In this document: piece after piece, positions 1 to 7,318 of the stretch | Position numbering within the stretch: the stretch's first letter is position 1 | Layout of the letters: every line of letters starts with the position of its first letter | Assembly (NCBI RefSeq): GCF_010998615.1 | Contig: NZ_JAAEAH010000059.1 | Coordinates: forward strand, 1-61,944 | Origin: Myxococcus sp. CA023 | GTDB lineage: Bacteria; Myxococcota; Myxococcia; Myxococcales; Myxococcaceae | Length of the DNA stretch: 61,944 nt | Reading direction: 5' to 3' | Notes under the pieces: generated by a model | Database searches by the model: none | Told to the model about the DNA's origin: nothing | What the model saw: only the letters and a program-made list of their open reading frames with translations | Translations under genes and position numbers: made by a program

Positions 1-829
1 CGCCCCGCCCATCCCGCGCCACCACCCAGAAGGTGACGCGCTGGGGCGTGGCGGGGGTGTCGTACGCCGACGTCGGGTCACCCGGCCGGCCTTCCACGGG
101 CTCCTGGGAGCGGAACTCCTTCACCTCGCCATCGCCGGTGGCGAACCAACTGAAGAAGACCTGCTCGGGGCGCGGGCCTTCGTCCGTCTCTTCGATTTCG
201 ACGCTGCCCTCGGCCAGCACCGGCGTGAAGGTCACCTCGCGCGACACAGGCAGCGGGCCGGTGAGCGGCGCGCCGTCCCACAGGACGTCCGACACCACCG
301 GGTTCTGGTTGGGCGTGGTGGTGGCCCGTAACGTCACCCGGCGCACGCCGCGCTCCGTGCCCTCCGGTGTGCCGCTGCCGTCCGTGGCCTCGTAACCGAT
401 GAAGAGCGGAATGCCCCGGGCCAGCGCCTCGCGCAGCGCCGGATCCTCGGGGTCCAGCGTTCCACCGCCACCCGGATTGCCCGCGGCCAGCGCCTCCAGC
501 AACACCGCCTGCACGTTCGGGTCCGAAAGCGACAGCTCGCCGTCCGGCAACGGCACGCTGTCGTCCCCCGGGCACCGCCCGTCATAGGGATTGCCAGTGA
601 AGCGGCACAGCGCGTAGCGGACGGTGACGGGTCGCGCGTCCGGCGTCACCGCCAGCGCGTTGAACGTCATGGGCCCGGGCAGCGAGGAGGCATCCGGGTC
701 CACCACCAGCTCGGCGGGCTCCGCCTGGATGGCCAGCACGCGCACGCGCCGGATTTCACTCTGAAGCTCGAAGTCGGGCCCGCAGCCAGCGAGCAGCAGC
801 ACCACGAGCGCGGGGAGGATGGAACGCAT
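1..829 (-). CDS. Lipoprotein paired with TonB receptor (3' end cut by window edge)
   Basis: Open frame reading leftward from an ATG at 829 with no stop before base 1, so the C-terminus lies outside the window; 276 codons are visible. The N-terminus (MRSILPALVVLLLAGCG) is a lipoprotein signal with lipobox LAGC. The start lies 2 nt after the stop of the TonB receptor gene, so the two are co-transcribed. The last visible residues, VTFWVVARDGRGG, match VTFWAVVRDGRGG near the end of the lipoprotein at 37492-38412, and RVLAIQAEPAEL near the N-terminus matches RVLGLATEPPEF there. The two are therefore paralogues in the same position behind paralogous receptors. Probable role, by inference: a surface or periplasmic partner of the receptor. 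No known domain is recognised. Confidence 0.85.
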   Translation of the reverse strand, partial: MRSILPALVVLLLAGCGPDFELQSEIRRVRVLAIQAEPAELVVDPDASSLPGPMTFNALAVTPDARPVTVRYALCRFTGNPYDGRCPGDDSVPLPDGELSLSDPNVQAVLLEALAAGNPGGGGTLDPEDPALREALARGIPLFIGYEATDGSGTPEGTERGVRRVTLRATTTPNQNPVVSDVLWDGAPLTGPLPVSREVTFTPVLAEGSVEIEETDEGPRPEQVFFSWFATGDGEVKEFRSQEPVEGRPGDPTSAYDTPATPQRVTFWVVARDGRG

Positions 830-831
830 GC

Positions 832-3444
832 TCAGAAGCTCCCCCGGGCGCCGATGATGGGAAGGATGGGCAGTCCTTCAAAGAAAGCGCTTTGGGTGTA
901 GTTGTAGTTGTAGGCGATGCCTTCCACCGCCGGGTTGTTGTACGCGTTCGTCAGGTCCAGGTAGACGTTGAGCGCCCACTTCTCGAAGGCGAAGTTCTTG
1001 TCCACGCGGATGTCCAGCTGGTTGAAGGACGGCAGCCTGCGCGAGTTCACCGCCGCGTAGAGCGGGATGAAGACATCCGACCCGTCGTCGCGCACCGAGC
1101 CCACCACCGGCGTCGTGGGGTTGCCCGAAGCGAAGCGCATGCGCGCGCCCACCTCCCAGCCCGCCGGCAGCTTGTAGGACGCAATCGCTGTCAGCACGTG
1201 CGTCTGGTCATTGTCGAAGAGGCGCCAGCCCACGCCCGGCGCGTCCCGGCGCTCGCTGCGGCTGAGCGTGTAGGAGACCCAGCCGAAGAGCCGGTCCGTC
1301 AGCGCGCGGCGCACCAGCACCTCCAGTCCGTAGATGCGCCCCACGCCGCCGTTGCTCAGGCGCTCGGGCACCCGCTGGCCGTTGCGCACCACCGTGGCGT
1401 TGGAGCGGACGATGAGCCCGTCCAGGTCGTTGTAGAAGACCTCGCCGCCCACGAACCACTCCGGCCGCGCCTGCCACTCCGCGCCCACGCTGTACTGGAG
1501 CGACCGCTTCGCACGCAGGTCCGGGTTGCCGAAGGCCACGCTCGGCTCATCTTGCACGGGAGGCCCGTGGTAGACGCCCGCGCCGCCCTTGAGCGTCAGC
1601 GTGTCCGTCAGGCCGTAGCGGACCGCCAGACGCGGGTTGAAGGTGCGGCGGGCCTCCGTCTGGTCGGTGAAGACGTAGCTCTCCGCGCGCAGGCCCGGCA
1701 CCAGCAGCAGGCGCGGCACGGGGCGCCAGCGCGCCTCCACCCAGGTGGAGGGGAAGTACTGGAGGAAGTCGCCGTCCGCGGTGAGCACGTCATCGGTGAC
1801 GGTGGGCGTGGGCGGCTCCCCCTCGCGGGAGAGGCCCTGGATGCGCGCGGTGACGCGGGCGAAGTTGCTCACCACGTCGATGCCGCCCGCCAGCGTGAGC
1901 GCCTCCCCGAAGGCGTACTCCACGGTGGAGCGCAGGTTCAGGTCCGTGGAGGCGATGCGCAGGCCGCGGTCGCCGATGCCGAACTGGACCAGCGTGTTGC
2001 CCACCAGGCCGTGCGTGTCCAGGGTGAGCGCGTCCGCGCGGTACCGGTGCCGCAGGCGCAGTTGGTTGAAGCCGGTGGTGACGTTCAGCCCACCGGTGAC
2101 GGTGGGGTCGTCATCCGCCGGCCGGTCGAAGACGAGCCCCAGCCTGTCTCTGGAGGTGAGTCCCTGCAGCGTGAAGGTGTGGCGCGACTTCGGCTTCCAC
2201 ACCAGCTTGAGCTGCGCGTCGTAGTAACGCGGCGCCACCTGGAGGCTGGGGCCGTTGTCGCCCTGTGGCACCAGGCCCAGCACCAGGTCGATGTACGAAC
2301 GCCGTCCCGCCACCGCGAAGCTCAGCGTGTCGGTGATGGGCCCCTCCACCACCGCGTTGGATTCGATGAGGCTGACGCCCACGGTGGCGTGGAGCCGATC
2401 CGTGCGCGGCTCACGGCTTCGCACGTTGATGACGCCGCCGGTGATGTCTCCGTAGTACGCGGAGAAGTTGCCGGGCAGGTAGTCCACCGCCTCCAGCAGC
2501 TCCGAGTTGTAGACGGAGGTGAGGCCGCCGAAGTGGTAGAGCAGCGGAATCCGCTGCCCGTCGAGGAAGACGCCGGACTCCTGCGGGCCCGTACCGCGGA
2601 TGACGAGCTGGCCACCGTTGAAGGCGGGGCGCGCCACGCCGGGCAGGTTCTGCACCACCTTCAGCGTGTCGCCCTGGGTGCCGGGGACGCGCTGCACCTC
2701 GGCCAGTTGGAGCGTCGTCTGCGTCACCTCCTTGCGCTCGCGCTCGCTGCGCACCACCGTCTCGAACGCGCCGAAGATGCGCTTGCGCACGTAGTACGTG
2801 GCGCGCGTCTCCTGGCCTTCCGTGAAGGTCTCCTCGGTGCGGAAGCGCTCGTAGCCGCTCTGCACCACCAGCACCTCGTGCGTGCCCAGCGGGATGCCGC
2901 GGAAGGAGAAGCGGCCTTCCTCGTCGGTGACGGTGGAGCGATCCAGCGCGGGCAGCACCACCTCCGCGCCCACGAGCGCGTCCCGCGTGCCCCGCTCCAG
3001 CGCCCGGCCGCTGAAGTTCACCGGGGCCTCGAGCTCCACGGCGGCGGCGTCCTCACCCTCTGGCGGCGGTGGACGGAAGACGAACTGGTAGGCGTATTCG
3101 ATGCGCACCGGCGCGGGGACATCGTCCACCTCGGCGGGCTCGAACTGGAACTGGCGGACCGCCTCCACGGCGGCCTCGTCGAAGCCGTGGCCGGCGGGCT
3201 GGGACACCTCGACGTTGGAGACGGCGCCCGTCTCCGAGATGTCGACCCACATCACCACCGTGCCCTCGAGCTGCTGGGCAGCGGCTTCCGGCGGATAGAC
3301 GGCCTCCACCTGGCGCATCAGCGCGGGGGGCTTCGTCAGCACGCCCTGGGGCGCGCCGGCGTCGGCATCCGTGACGCCCGCGTCCTGCTGAGCGGCGGCG
3401 CCAGTGGCGGCGAGGAGGCAGAGGACGGCGAGAAGGATTTTCAT
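832..3444 (-). CDS. TonB-dependent receptor with N-terminal TonB C-terminal-like domain
   Basis: 870-residue outer-membrane receptor. Order of parts: signal peptide (1-19), TonB/energy-transducer C-terminal-like domain (about 44-123, with VYPPEA and the AVRQFQFEPA helix-strand typical of TonB tails), carboxypeptidase-regulatory-like beta domain (about 143-218), a likely TonB box (ETVV at 228-231), plug (about 245-355, VIRGTGPQESGVFLDG), then a long beta-barrel ending in aromatic Phe. TonB receptors import large or scarce ligands using ExbB/ExbD/TonB energy; the ligand here is unknown. Carrying a TonB-tail domain upstream of its own TonB box is unusual and is repeated in the paralogue at 38414-41161. 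The gene follows the OmpA-like lipoprotein gene and is tightly followed by a lipoprotein gene. A strong hairpin abuts the start codon. Confidence 0.93.
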   Translation of the reverse strand: MKILLAVLCLLAATGAAAQQDAGVTDADAGAPQGVLTKPPALMRQVEAVYPPEAAAQQLEGTVVMWVDISETGAVSNVEVSQPAGHGFDEAAVEAVRQFQFEPAEVDDVPAPVRIEYAYQFVFRPPPPEGEDAAAVELEAPVNFSGRALERGTRDALVGAEVVLPALDRSTVTDEEGRFSFRGIPLGTHEVLVVQSGYERFRTEETFTEGQETRATYYVRKRIFGAFETVVRSERERKEVTQTTLQLAEVQRVPGTQGDTLKVVQNLPGVARPAFNGGQLVIRGTGPQESGVFLDGQRIPLLYHFGGLTSVYNSELLEAVDYLPGNFSAYYGDITGGVINVRSREPRTDRLHATVGVSLIESNAVVEGPITDTLSFAVAGRRSYIDLVLGLVPQGDNGPSLQVAPRYYDAQLKLVWKPKSRHTFTLQGLTSRDRLGLVFDRPADDDPTVTGGLNVTTGFNQLRLRHRYRADALTLDTHGLVGNTLVQFGIGDRGLRIASTDLNLRSTVEYAFGEALTLAGGIDVVSNFARVTARIQGLSREGEPPTPTVTDDVLTADGDFLQYFPSTWVEARWRPVPRLLLVPGLRAESYVFTDQTEARRTFNPRLAVRYGLTDTLTLKGGAGVYHGPPVQDEPSVAFGNPDLRAKRSLQYSVGAEWQARPEWFVGGEVFYNDLDGLIVRSNATVVRNGQRVPERLSNGGVGRIYGLEVLVRRALTDRLFGWVSYTLSRSERRDAPGVGWRLFDNDQTHVLTAIASYKLPAGWEVGARMRFASGNPTTPVVGSVRDDGSDVFIPLYAAVNSRRLPSFNQLDIRVDKNFAFEKWALNVYLDLTNAYNNPAVEGIAYNYNYTQSAFFEGLPILPIIGARGSF

Positions 3445-3471
3445 GAGGGGCGCGGGACTCCCGCGCCCCTC
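3445..3471 (-). promoter_or_regulatory. Hairpin abutting the TonB-receptor start and covering its Shine-Dalgarno
   Basis: Perfect 12-bp inverted repeat (arms 3445-3456 and 3460-3471, loop of 3 nt) lying exactly between the only purine-rich ribosome site (AGGAGGGG, reading minus from 3473) and the ATG at 3444. The stem takes up most of that ribosome site. It may act as a terminator or attenuator after the OmpA-like gene (stop at 3484), or as a translational gate for the receptor. There is no U-tract, so a simple intrinsic terminator is less likely. Confidence 0.6.
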
Positions 3472-3483
3472 CTAGTGCGGCGC

Positions 3484-4287
3484 CTACTTCGGCGCGAGCA
3501 CGATTTCGATGCGGCGGTTCAGACTGCGATTCTCCGCCGAATCGTTGGCCGCGATGGGCTGGTACTGCCCGTAGCCCGCGGCGGAGAGGAACGTCGGGTC
3601 CACGCCAGCGTTCTGGAGTGAACGGACCACCGCCATGGCGCGCGCCAGGCTCAGCTCCCAGTTGGACGGGAACTGACCGCCGCCGGTCGGGACGTCGTCC
3701 GTGTGGCCTTCCACGCGGATGATCTTCCCCTGCACCGTCTTGAGCGCGTCGGCGATCTTCTTCAGCGCCTCCTCGCCTTCCTTGCCGACCCGGGCGGAGC
3801 CGGAGGCGAAGAGAATCTTGTCCTTGAGCTGGACGGTCATCTTGCCCTTGAGCTCGGACAGCTCAATCTTGCCGTCGGAAATCTCCTGCTTGAGGCTCTG
3901 GGCCAGGTTTTCGTACTCGGAGCTGCGCTTCTCCAGCTCCTCCTTCGCCTGGGCCAGCTTCTTCGTGTTGCGCGCCAGCTCGTCGTTGAGGGCGGCCAGC
4001 TGAGAGTTCTTCTCCTCCAGCGCGCGGCGCTCCGCGGCGCCCGCGGTGAGGCGGGACTCAGCGGTGCCCAGGCGGGTGTTCAGCGCCTCCCGCTCCTGCT
4101 CCAGCTCGGCGATCTTCTCTTCCAGCGCCTTCACCTTGGCTTCGGCGGCCTCGCGAGCACCCTTCTCGTCGTTGAGGCCCTTGGCGAAGTTCTCCGCCTC
4201 GAGCGCCTTGGCGTCGAACTTCCCCTGCGAAACGCAGCCCGTGGTGGAGAGCGCGACGAGTGCAGCCAGAACCAACGGTTTCCGCAT
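3484..4287 (-). CDS. OmpA-family peptidoglycan-binding lipoprotein with long coiled coil
   Basis: 267 residues. The start at 4287 is chosen because AGGAGG lies about 10 nt upstream and the protein then begins with a lipoprotein signal (lipobox STTGC, Cys18). Residues about 25-140 are a charged heptad coiled coil (Glu/Lys/Ala-rich). The C-terminal third is an OmpA-like domain, with ILFASGSA, VEGHTDD, SNWELSLARA and the RSLNRRIEIVL end that binds diaminopimelate in peptidoglycan. Family knowledge: such proteins tether the outer membrane to the cell wall, with a coiled-coil spacer. The same frame stays open far upstream, but that extension overlaps the gene at 4419-4973 and is not coding. Confidence 0.93.
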   Translation of the reverse strand: MRKPLVLAALVALSTTGCVSQGKFDAKALEAENFAKGLNDEKGAREAAEAKVKALEEKIAELEQEREALNTRLGTAESRLTAGAAERRALEEKNSQLAALNDELARNTKKLAQAKEELEKRSSEYENLAQSLKQEISDGKIELSELKGKMTVQLKDKILFASGSARVGKEGEEALKKIADALKTVQGKIIRVEGHTDDVPTGGGQFPSNWELSLARAMAVVRSLQNAGVDPTFLSAAGYGQYQPIAANDSAENRSLNRRIEIVLAPK

Positions 4288-4391
4288 ATGTACGTGTCCT
4301 CCTGACACCTGTGAATGAAGCGCCAGCCTATCGCTGGTGGTGCTCCGGGTCAGGAAGAACCTCGCACATATTTTGAGCTGAAACGAATGAA

Positions 4392-4421
4392 TGACTGACG
4401 GCCAGCCAGGCGCGTCAGTCA
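4392..4421 (-). terminator. Likely intrinsic terminator overlapping the stop of the chalcone-isomerase-like gene
   Basis: Perfect 9-bp stem (arms 4392-4400 and 4413-4421, 12-nt loop). On the minus strand it is followed by a T-rich stretch (TTCATTCGTTT). The distal arm includes the stop codon of the gene at 4419-4973. Confidence 0.55.
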
Positions 4422-4973
4422 GCGCGGAAAAATAGGATGAGAGTTGAGCCAGACGGAGAAGAGTGCGTCCGCGAAGTGCTTGCCGGGGATGTAGACGCCA
4501 CCGGAGGCGTCTCCTCCGACTTCGAGCCCGACACCCGGGGTGTAGGTGATGATGAGGTCCTCGCCCTTCTGCACGTCCTTCAGCGACGCGAGCATGATGC
4601 GCAGGTGGTTCGCCAGCGGCCCCTGACTCAGGGCGGGGCTGTGCTCCAACCCGTCCCGGAAGCTGCCCACGAGCTGATCCCTGGAGATGTTGCGCAGGAA
4701 GTGGAAGTGGAGCCGCTTCACGGAGTTGGAGTTGATGGCCTCGTGCGTGGAGCGTGGCCGGTCCTCCATGTAGAGGCTCCAGACGTAGACCTTGAAGAAG
4801 AGTTGCTTGTGCAGCTCCATGTGGGCGAGTTCGACGGTGCGCCCCTTGAGGTTCAGCGACACCGGCATGTGCACGCCGCCGACCTGCTTCTGTCCCGCCT
4901 GCGCGGCGCCCGCGACGAGCAGCATGCCCGCCACGAGACACCGCAGATTCCCACCCCACGCTCGAGTACCCAT
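4419..4973 (-). CDS. Chalcone isomerase-fold exported protein
   Basis: 184 residues from the ATG at 4973, which gives a clean signal peptide (MGTRAWGGNLRCLVAGMLLV, cleavage after AQA). An upstream in-frame ATG at 5027 would add 18 unlikely residues. The mature part matches the bacterial chalcone-isomerase-like family: GVHMPVSL near the start, FFKVYVWSLYM, then RNISRDQLVGSF and a GVYIPGKHFADALFSVWL end. Bacterial members are periplasmic and of uncertain function; some relatives bind fatty acids, and enzymatic isomerase activity is not implied. It lies downstream of the KAS III-like gene (169 nt away), a weak hint of a lipid link. Confidence 0.8.
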   Translation of the reverse strand: MGTRAWGGNLRCLVAGMLLVAGAAQAGQKQVGGVHMPVSLNLKGRTVELAHMELHKQLFFKVYVWSLYMEDRPRSTHEAINSNSVKRLHFHFLRNISRDQLVGSFRDGLEHSPALSQGPLANHLRIMLASLKDVQKGEDLIITYTPGVGLEVGGDASGGVYIPGKHFADALFSVWLNSHPIFPR

Positions 4974-5142
4974 GCGCCCGCCCCCCGACCCCGGACCCCA
5001 CTGAATCCGACAGGACATACGCTGCACACGATGCCCGGCACCGCCAACGCCCGGCAGGGCAACGTTGTACGGCAGTGGACGGCGACAGGTCCTGGTGGCT
5101 CAACGTCGGGCACTTAACCGCGAGGGGCCACGACGCAGCGGC

Positions 5143-6147
5143 TCACCGCGCCGGCGTACGCTCCAGCAGGGCACCGGCCCATGTCAGGCCGCTGCCCACG
5201 ACGCTCAGCACCACCGCGTCTCCCACGGCGGGGTCGTCCCAGTGCTCGCTCAGGACGCTGGGCGCGCCCGCGGCGCCGGTGTTCCCTCGGGTGTGCACGT
5301 TAAAGAAGTGCCGCGCATCCGGCACCTCACACCGCCGCTGCACGGCCTCCAGCATGCGCAGGTTGGCCTGGTGCCCGATGAAGGTGACGGCCCCCGCGCC
5401 CTGGTCCGGGTGACGGCCCATGAAGCGCGTGCGCAGTGCCTGGAACGTCTCCCCCGCGCGGCGGATGGCGAACTTCTGCACCTCGCCGCCGTTCTGGGTG
5501 AAGTGCCCCATGCGCGGCACGCGCACCTTGTCCGCGCCCGAGGGGTCTCCGGCCAGCAGCGTCTCCGTGAGGTGCCAGCGCCCCGGCACGCGCGGCGACA
5601 GGATGGCCGCGGACGCGCCGTCTCCCCACAGCACCGCGCTGGAGCGGTCCGTGTAGTCCACCACGCGCGTGGAGTTGTCCATGTTGACCACCAGCACGTA
5701 GTCCGGCATCCGCTCCGGCCGCATGCCCGCCAGGAAGTGCAGCTGCATGCAGAAGGACGAGCAAGCGCTCTGCAGGTCCACCGCCGGCGCATTGATGTTC
5801 AGCAGCTGCGCCACCCGGTTGGACTCGGCGGGAATGCACTCGTCCGGACTGCATCCGCCCGCCACCACCAGCCCGATGTCAGACGGCTTCAGCCCCGCGC
5901 GCTCCAGCGCCATCAGCGCCGCGCGGCGTCCTGTCTCCGCGTTGCTGAAGAGCGCCGCCTCCTGCGCCGCGCGCACGTCGCGGTTGCGCGTCTCCCGCAG
6001 GTAGTCCAGCGGCAGCACCGTGTGCCGCGTGCGGATGCCCACGCGCTCCACAATCCACGCATCGCTGGTCTCCAGCCCCAGCTCCTCGAAGAAGGCGTTG
6101 GTCAGAAGGTTGGGAGGATGGAAGTGGCCGAGCGCGTGCAGATACAT
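5143..6147 (-). CDS. 3-oxoacyl-ACP synthase III (FabH-like) family condensing enzyme
   Basis: 334 residues, the usual KAS III length. The Cys-His-Asn triad is visible: Cys129 in LQSACSSF, His259 in FIGHQAN and Asn289 in HTRGNTGAA. The family joins an acyl-CoA or acyl-thioester to malonyl-ACP, or acts as an acyltransferase or beta-lactone/olefin-type synthase in specialised pathways. The N-terminus (YLHALGHFHPP) and SACSS instead of the FabH AACSG suggest a specialised enzyme and not the housekeeping FabH. The ATG is preceded by AGAGGG. No ACP or other fatty-acid gene lies beside it; the nearest downstream gene is the chalcone-isomerase-like protein. Confidence 0.9.
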   Translation of the reverse strand: MYLHALGHFHPPNLLTNAFFEELGLETSDAWIVERVGIRTRHTVLPLDYLRETRNRDVRAAQEAALFSNAETGRRAALMALERAGLKPSDIGLVVAGGCSPDECIPAESNRVAQLLNINAPAVDLQSACSSFCMQLHFLAGMRPERMPDYVLVVNMDNSTRVVDYTDRSSAVLWGDGASAAILSPRVPGRWHLTETLLAGDPSGADKVRVPRMGHFTQNGGEVQKFAIRRAGETFQALRTRFMGRHPDQGAGAVTFIGHQANLRMLEAVQRRCEVPDARHFFNVHTRGNTGAAGAPSVLSEHWDDPAVGDAVVLSVVGSGLTWAGALLERTPAR

Positions 6148-6245
6148 TCAGAACCCTCTAACCGCGCAGCCTCCCAAAACTCTGTCAGCCGTCTGTCACG
6201 CCTCCGCGCCTTCGCGCACAGCAGACGGCCTGCCGGGCCATCAGC

Positions 6246-7157
6246 CTAACGCGCGGCGTCAGCCTTCCGGCCCATGAGCCGCAGCCGCATCGCGCCCTCG
6301 CCGCGCGCCTCGAAGCCCTGCTCGACGGCGTCGTCGGTCAGCTCCACCTTCACCGGCCCGGACAAGGTGAGCTCCAGCAACTGGATGCCCTCCGCGAGGA
6401 CGGACATCTGCCCTTGCAGCGGAATGGTCAGCAGGAACGGTGCATTGGTTTCCTGGCGTAACACCGTCATCGCCACGTCGAAGATGCCCACGGCGCCGCG
6501 CGGGTCCTGACGCACTTCGACCAACCGTGCGCGCGCCTGGGTGACACGGGTGTTATCGCCCTGCTCGTCCACGATTTGCTTCGCGAGCGTATCGGAGAAG
6601 CCATCCAGGGTGGCGCCCACCGCCAGCGGATTCTTCGGAAAGGCGGCCTCCATCCGGTCGGGCTTGCCGAGCTCCGGCAGGTGCTTCGCCACCTCGTCTG
6701 CTTCCTCCTTGGGCACCGGCTTGCCCGCCGCGTTCGTGATGACCACGCGGTCCTTCTTCCACTCCGCCAGGTACGTCTTCCGGCTGATGGGGCTCGCCTT
6801 GCGCTGGACCTTGCCCTGCTGCTCGGCCACCTCGCCCACGTCGTCGAACGCCATCTTCACCTTGGAGATGACCTTCCCCTTCGCGGCCAGCACCGTCACC
6901 GTGTGGCGGCTGGACGAGGTCACCGACATCGCCACCGACATCGGCTTGTCCATGTCCGAAGCGCGCAGGTCGAGCGCCAGCCGCATGTCCACGGCGTTGT
7001 CCAATTCCTCCTGGTACCCCACGCGGGCGTTCACCTGCTTGAACTGGATGGTCGGTGCCTTCACCTCGGCCGCGGGCACAGCCGGCGCCGTGGCATGGGC
7101 GGCGAGCGGCGCGAGCGAGAGCCCCAGGGAGACGACGAACGGATACACGCGGTGCAT
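6246..7157 (-). CDS. Exported protein of unknown function
   Basis: 303 residues with a typical signal peptide (hydrophobic VVSLGLSLAPLAA, cleavage near AHA-TAP). The start is set by AGGAGGG 8 nt upstream of the ATG at 7157. The mature protein is Lys/Val-rich with alternating hydrophobic strands and no recognisable catalytic motif. No known family is assigned. It stands alone between the KAS III-like gene and the divergent molybdoenzyme gene and probably has its own promoter in 7158-7318. Likely periplasmic, possibly a beta-rich binding protein. Confidence 0.8.
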   Translation of the reverse strand: MHRVYPFVVSLGLSLAPLAAHATAPAVPAAEVKAPTIQFKQVNARVGYQEELDNAVDMRLALDLRASDMDKPMSVAMSVTSSSRHTVTVLAAKGKVISKVKMAFDDVGEVAEQQGKVQRKASPISRKTYLAEWKKDRVVITNAAGKPVPKEEADEVAKHLPELGKPDRMEAAFPKNPLAVGATLDGFSDTLAKQIVDEQGDNTRVTQARARLVEVRQDPRGAVGIFDVAMTVLRQETNAPFLLTIPLQGQMSVLAEGIQLLELTLSGPVKVELTDDAVEQGFEARGEGAMRLRLMGRKADAAR

Positions 7158-7318
7158 GTGCTGCCCTCCTGGGACGCCATCCTTTCACGGGCCTCTCGCA
7201 CGTGTGCCGCTGAAATCGTGCAGTCCGCCAGGAAGCCCATCGTCTGAACCCAGACGGATGGAAGCGCGACCTGCGCCGCCGGGCGGACGGCCCTCCGCCG
7301 CGCGCTACAGTTCCGCGA

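Noticed and set aside
892..3621. 909-codon open frame on the plus strand
   Set aside because: Antisense to the TonB receptor. Long antisense frames are normal in such G+C-rich DNA; the minus-strand protein has clear domains and a signal peptide.
3484..5103. Extension of the OmpA-like frame to a 539-codon protein
   Set aside because: The extension is out of frame with, and overlaps, the chalcone-isomerase-fold gene; the internal ATG at 4287 has a ribosome site and gives a lipoprotein signal.
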